Made by a program: the position numbers and the translations under genes. The notes beneath the pieces are model-generated. The model did not search any database, was not told the DNA's origin, and saw only the letters and a list, made by a program, of their open reading frames with translations. Source: Actinomycetes bacterium (GTDB lineage Bacteria; Actinomycetota; Actinomycetes; Actinomycetales; Cellulomonadaceae). Taken from it: 7,318 bases of DNA. How positions within the stretch are numbered: the stretch's first letter is position 1; every line of letters begins with the position of its first letter. Below, piece by piece: positions 7,104-7,318 of this stretch. The DNA lies in NCBI GenBank assembly GCA_023418375.1, contig JAEZZV010000153.1:1-7318 (forward strand), in the 5' to 3' direction.

Positions 7104-7318
7104 GTGCATCCCCTCGTCAGTGCCGCCGCCGGTCACGGGCTGGGCGCCCTCAGCGCCGTGGCCCGTGCGCGCCGCGCCCGACCGCTGCACCCGGTCGGCG
7201 TCGTCGTGCCCGCCCGGCTCTTGCGGTCGGGCGCCCCGACCGGTGCGCCCTCCGGGAGCCCCTGGCTCGACGAGCCCGGGGCGGACGACGTCGTCGTGCG
7301 GCTCTCGCGGGGCGGGGG
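7104..7318 (+). CDS. N-terminal fragment of an actinobacterial hypothetical protein (phosphodiesterase-annotated type)
   Basis: An open frame runs from GTG at 7104 to the window edge without a stop. It contains ARPLHPVGVVVPARLL (about residues 28-43), then a Gly/Ser/Pro stretch, WLDEPGADDVVVRLSRGG. From memory, a His-Pro-x-Gly stretch followed by WLDEPG and a VRLSR motif is the start of a conserved actinobacterial family often annotated as phosphodiesterase or catalase-related; this could not be checked here and no enzymatic role should be assumed. The start is uncertain: GAAGG directly abuts the GTG, and an in-frame GTG at 7044 and TTG at 7053 lie upstream. It is divergent from the sugar operon and shares its 362-bp control region. 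Confidence 0.55.
   Translation, partial: MHPLVSAAAGHGLGALSAVARARRARPLHPVGVVVPARLLRSGAPTGAPSGSPWLDEPGADDVVVRLSRGG

Overview
The window is very GC-rich with dense GC-ending codons, GTG starts, 4-bp gene overlaps and a Cys-lipobox lipoprotein. It looks like chromosomal DNA of a high-GC actinobacterium. The gene set and style suggest a Cellulomonas-type cellulolytic organism, but that placement is inference.

Layout. Positions 1-137 hold the 3' end of an alpha/beta-hydrolase-like gene on the + strand. A second, complete alpha/beta hydrolase (134-871, +) is coupled to it by a GTGA overlap. The minus strand from 6741 down to 837 is one tight five-gene operon, transcribed right to left: sugar-binding lipoprotein (5425-6741), two ABC sugar permeases (4260-5294 and 3355-4263), a GH1 beta-glucosidase (1889-3349) and a LacI-family repressor (837-1886). 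The repressor gene converges on the hydrolase gene, and the two coding ends overlap by 35 bp. At the right edge a divergent + strand gene starts near 7104 and runs out of the window.

How it works together. The binding protein and the two permeases form a CUT1-type importer for a short beta-glucoside, most likely cellobiose or a related oligosaccharide. The cytoplasmic GH1 enzyme, which has no signal peptide, hydrolyses the imported sugar. The LacI-type protein very probably senses the sugar and represses the operon, including its own gene. No ATPase gene is present, so the importer must borrow a shared MsiK-type ATPase encoded elsewhere. The arrangement matches the cebEFG-bgl/cebR (celR) systems of Streptomyces and Thermobifida, except that the repressor gene is the last gene of the operon.

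Control region. The 362 bp between the two divergent genes (6742-7103) carry a perfect 14-bp palindrome (6884-6897), a second related 14-mer (6840-6853), a third related inverted repeat (6963-6979) and a consensus -35 hexamer (6936-6941). The two 14-mers share a core that differs from the classical CebR/CelR box at the same position. The 130-bp gap after the binding-protein gene holds a strong 16-bp hairpin, probably used to set the binding-protein to permease ratio.

I see no mobile element, CRISPR array, RNA gene or clearly new system. The points most worth a second look are the variant operators, the strong intra-operon hairpin and the partial gene at the right edge.
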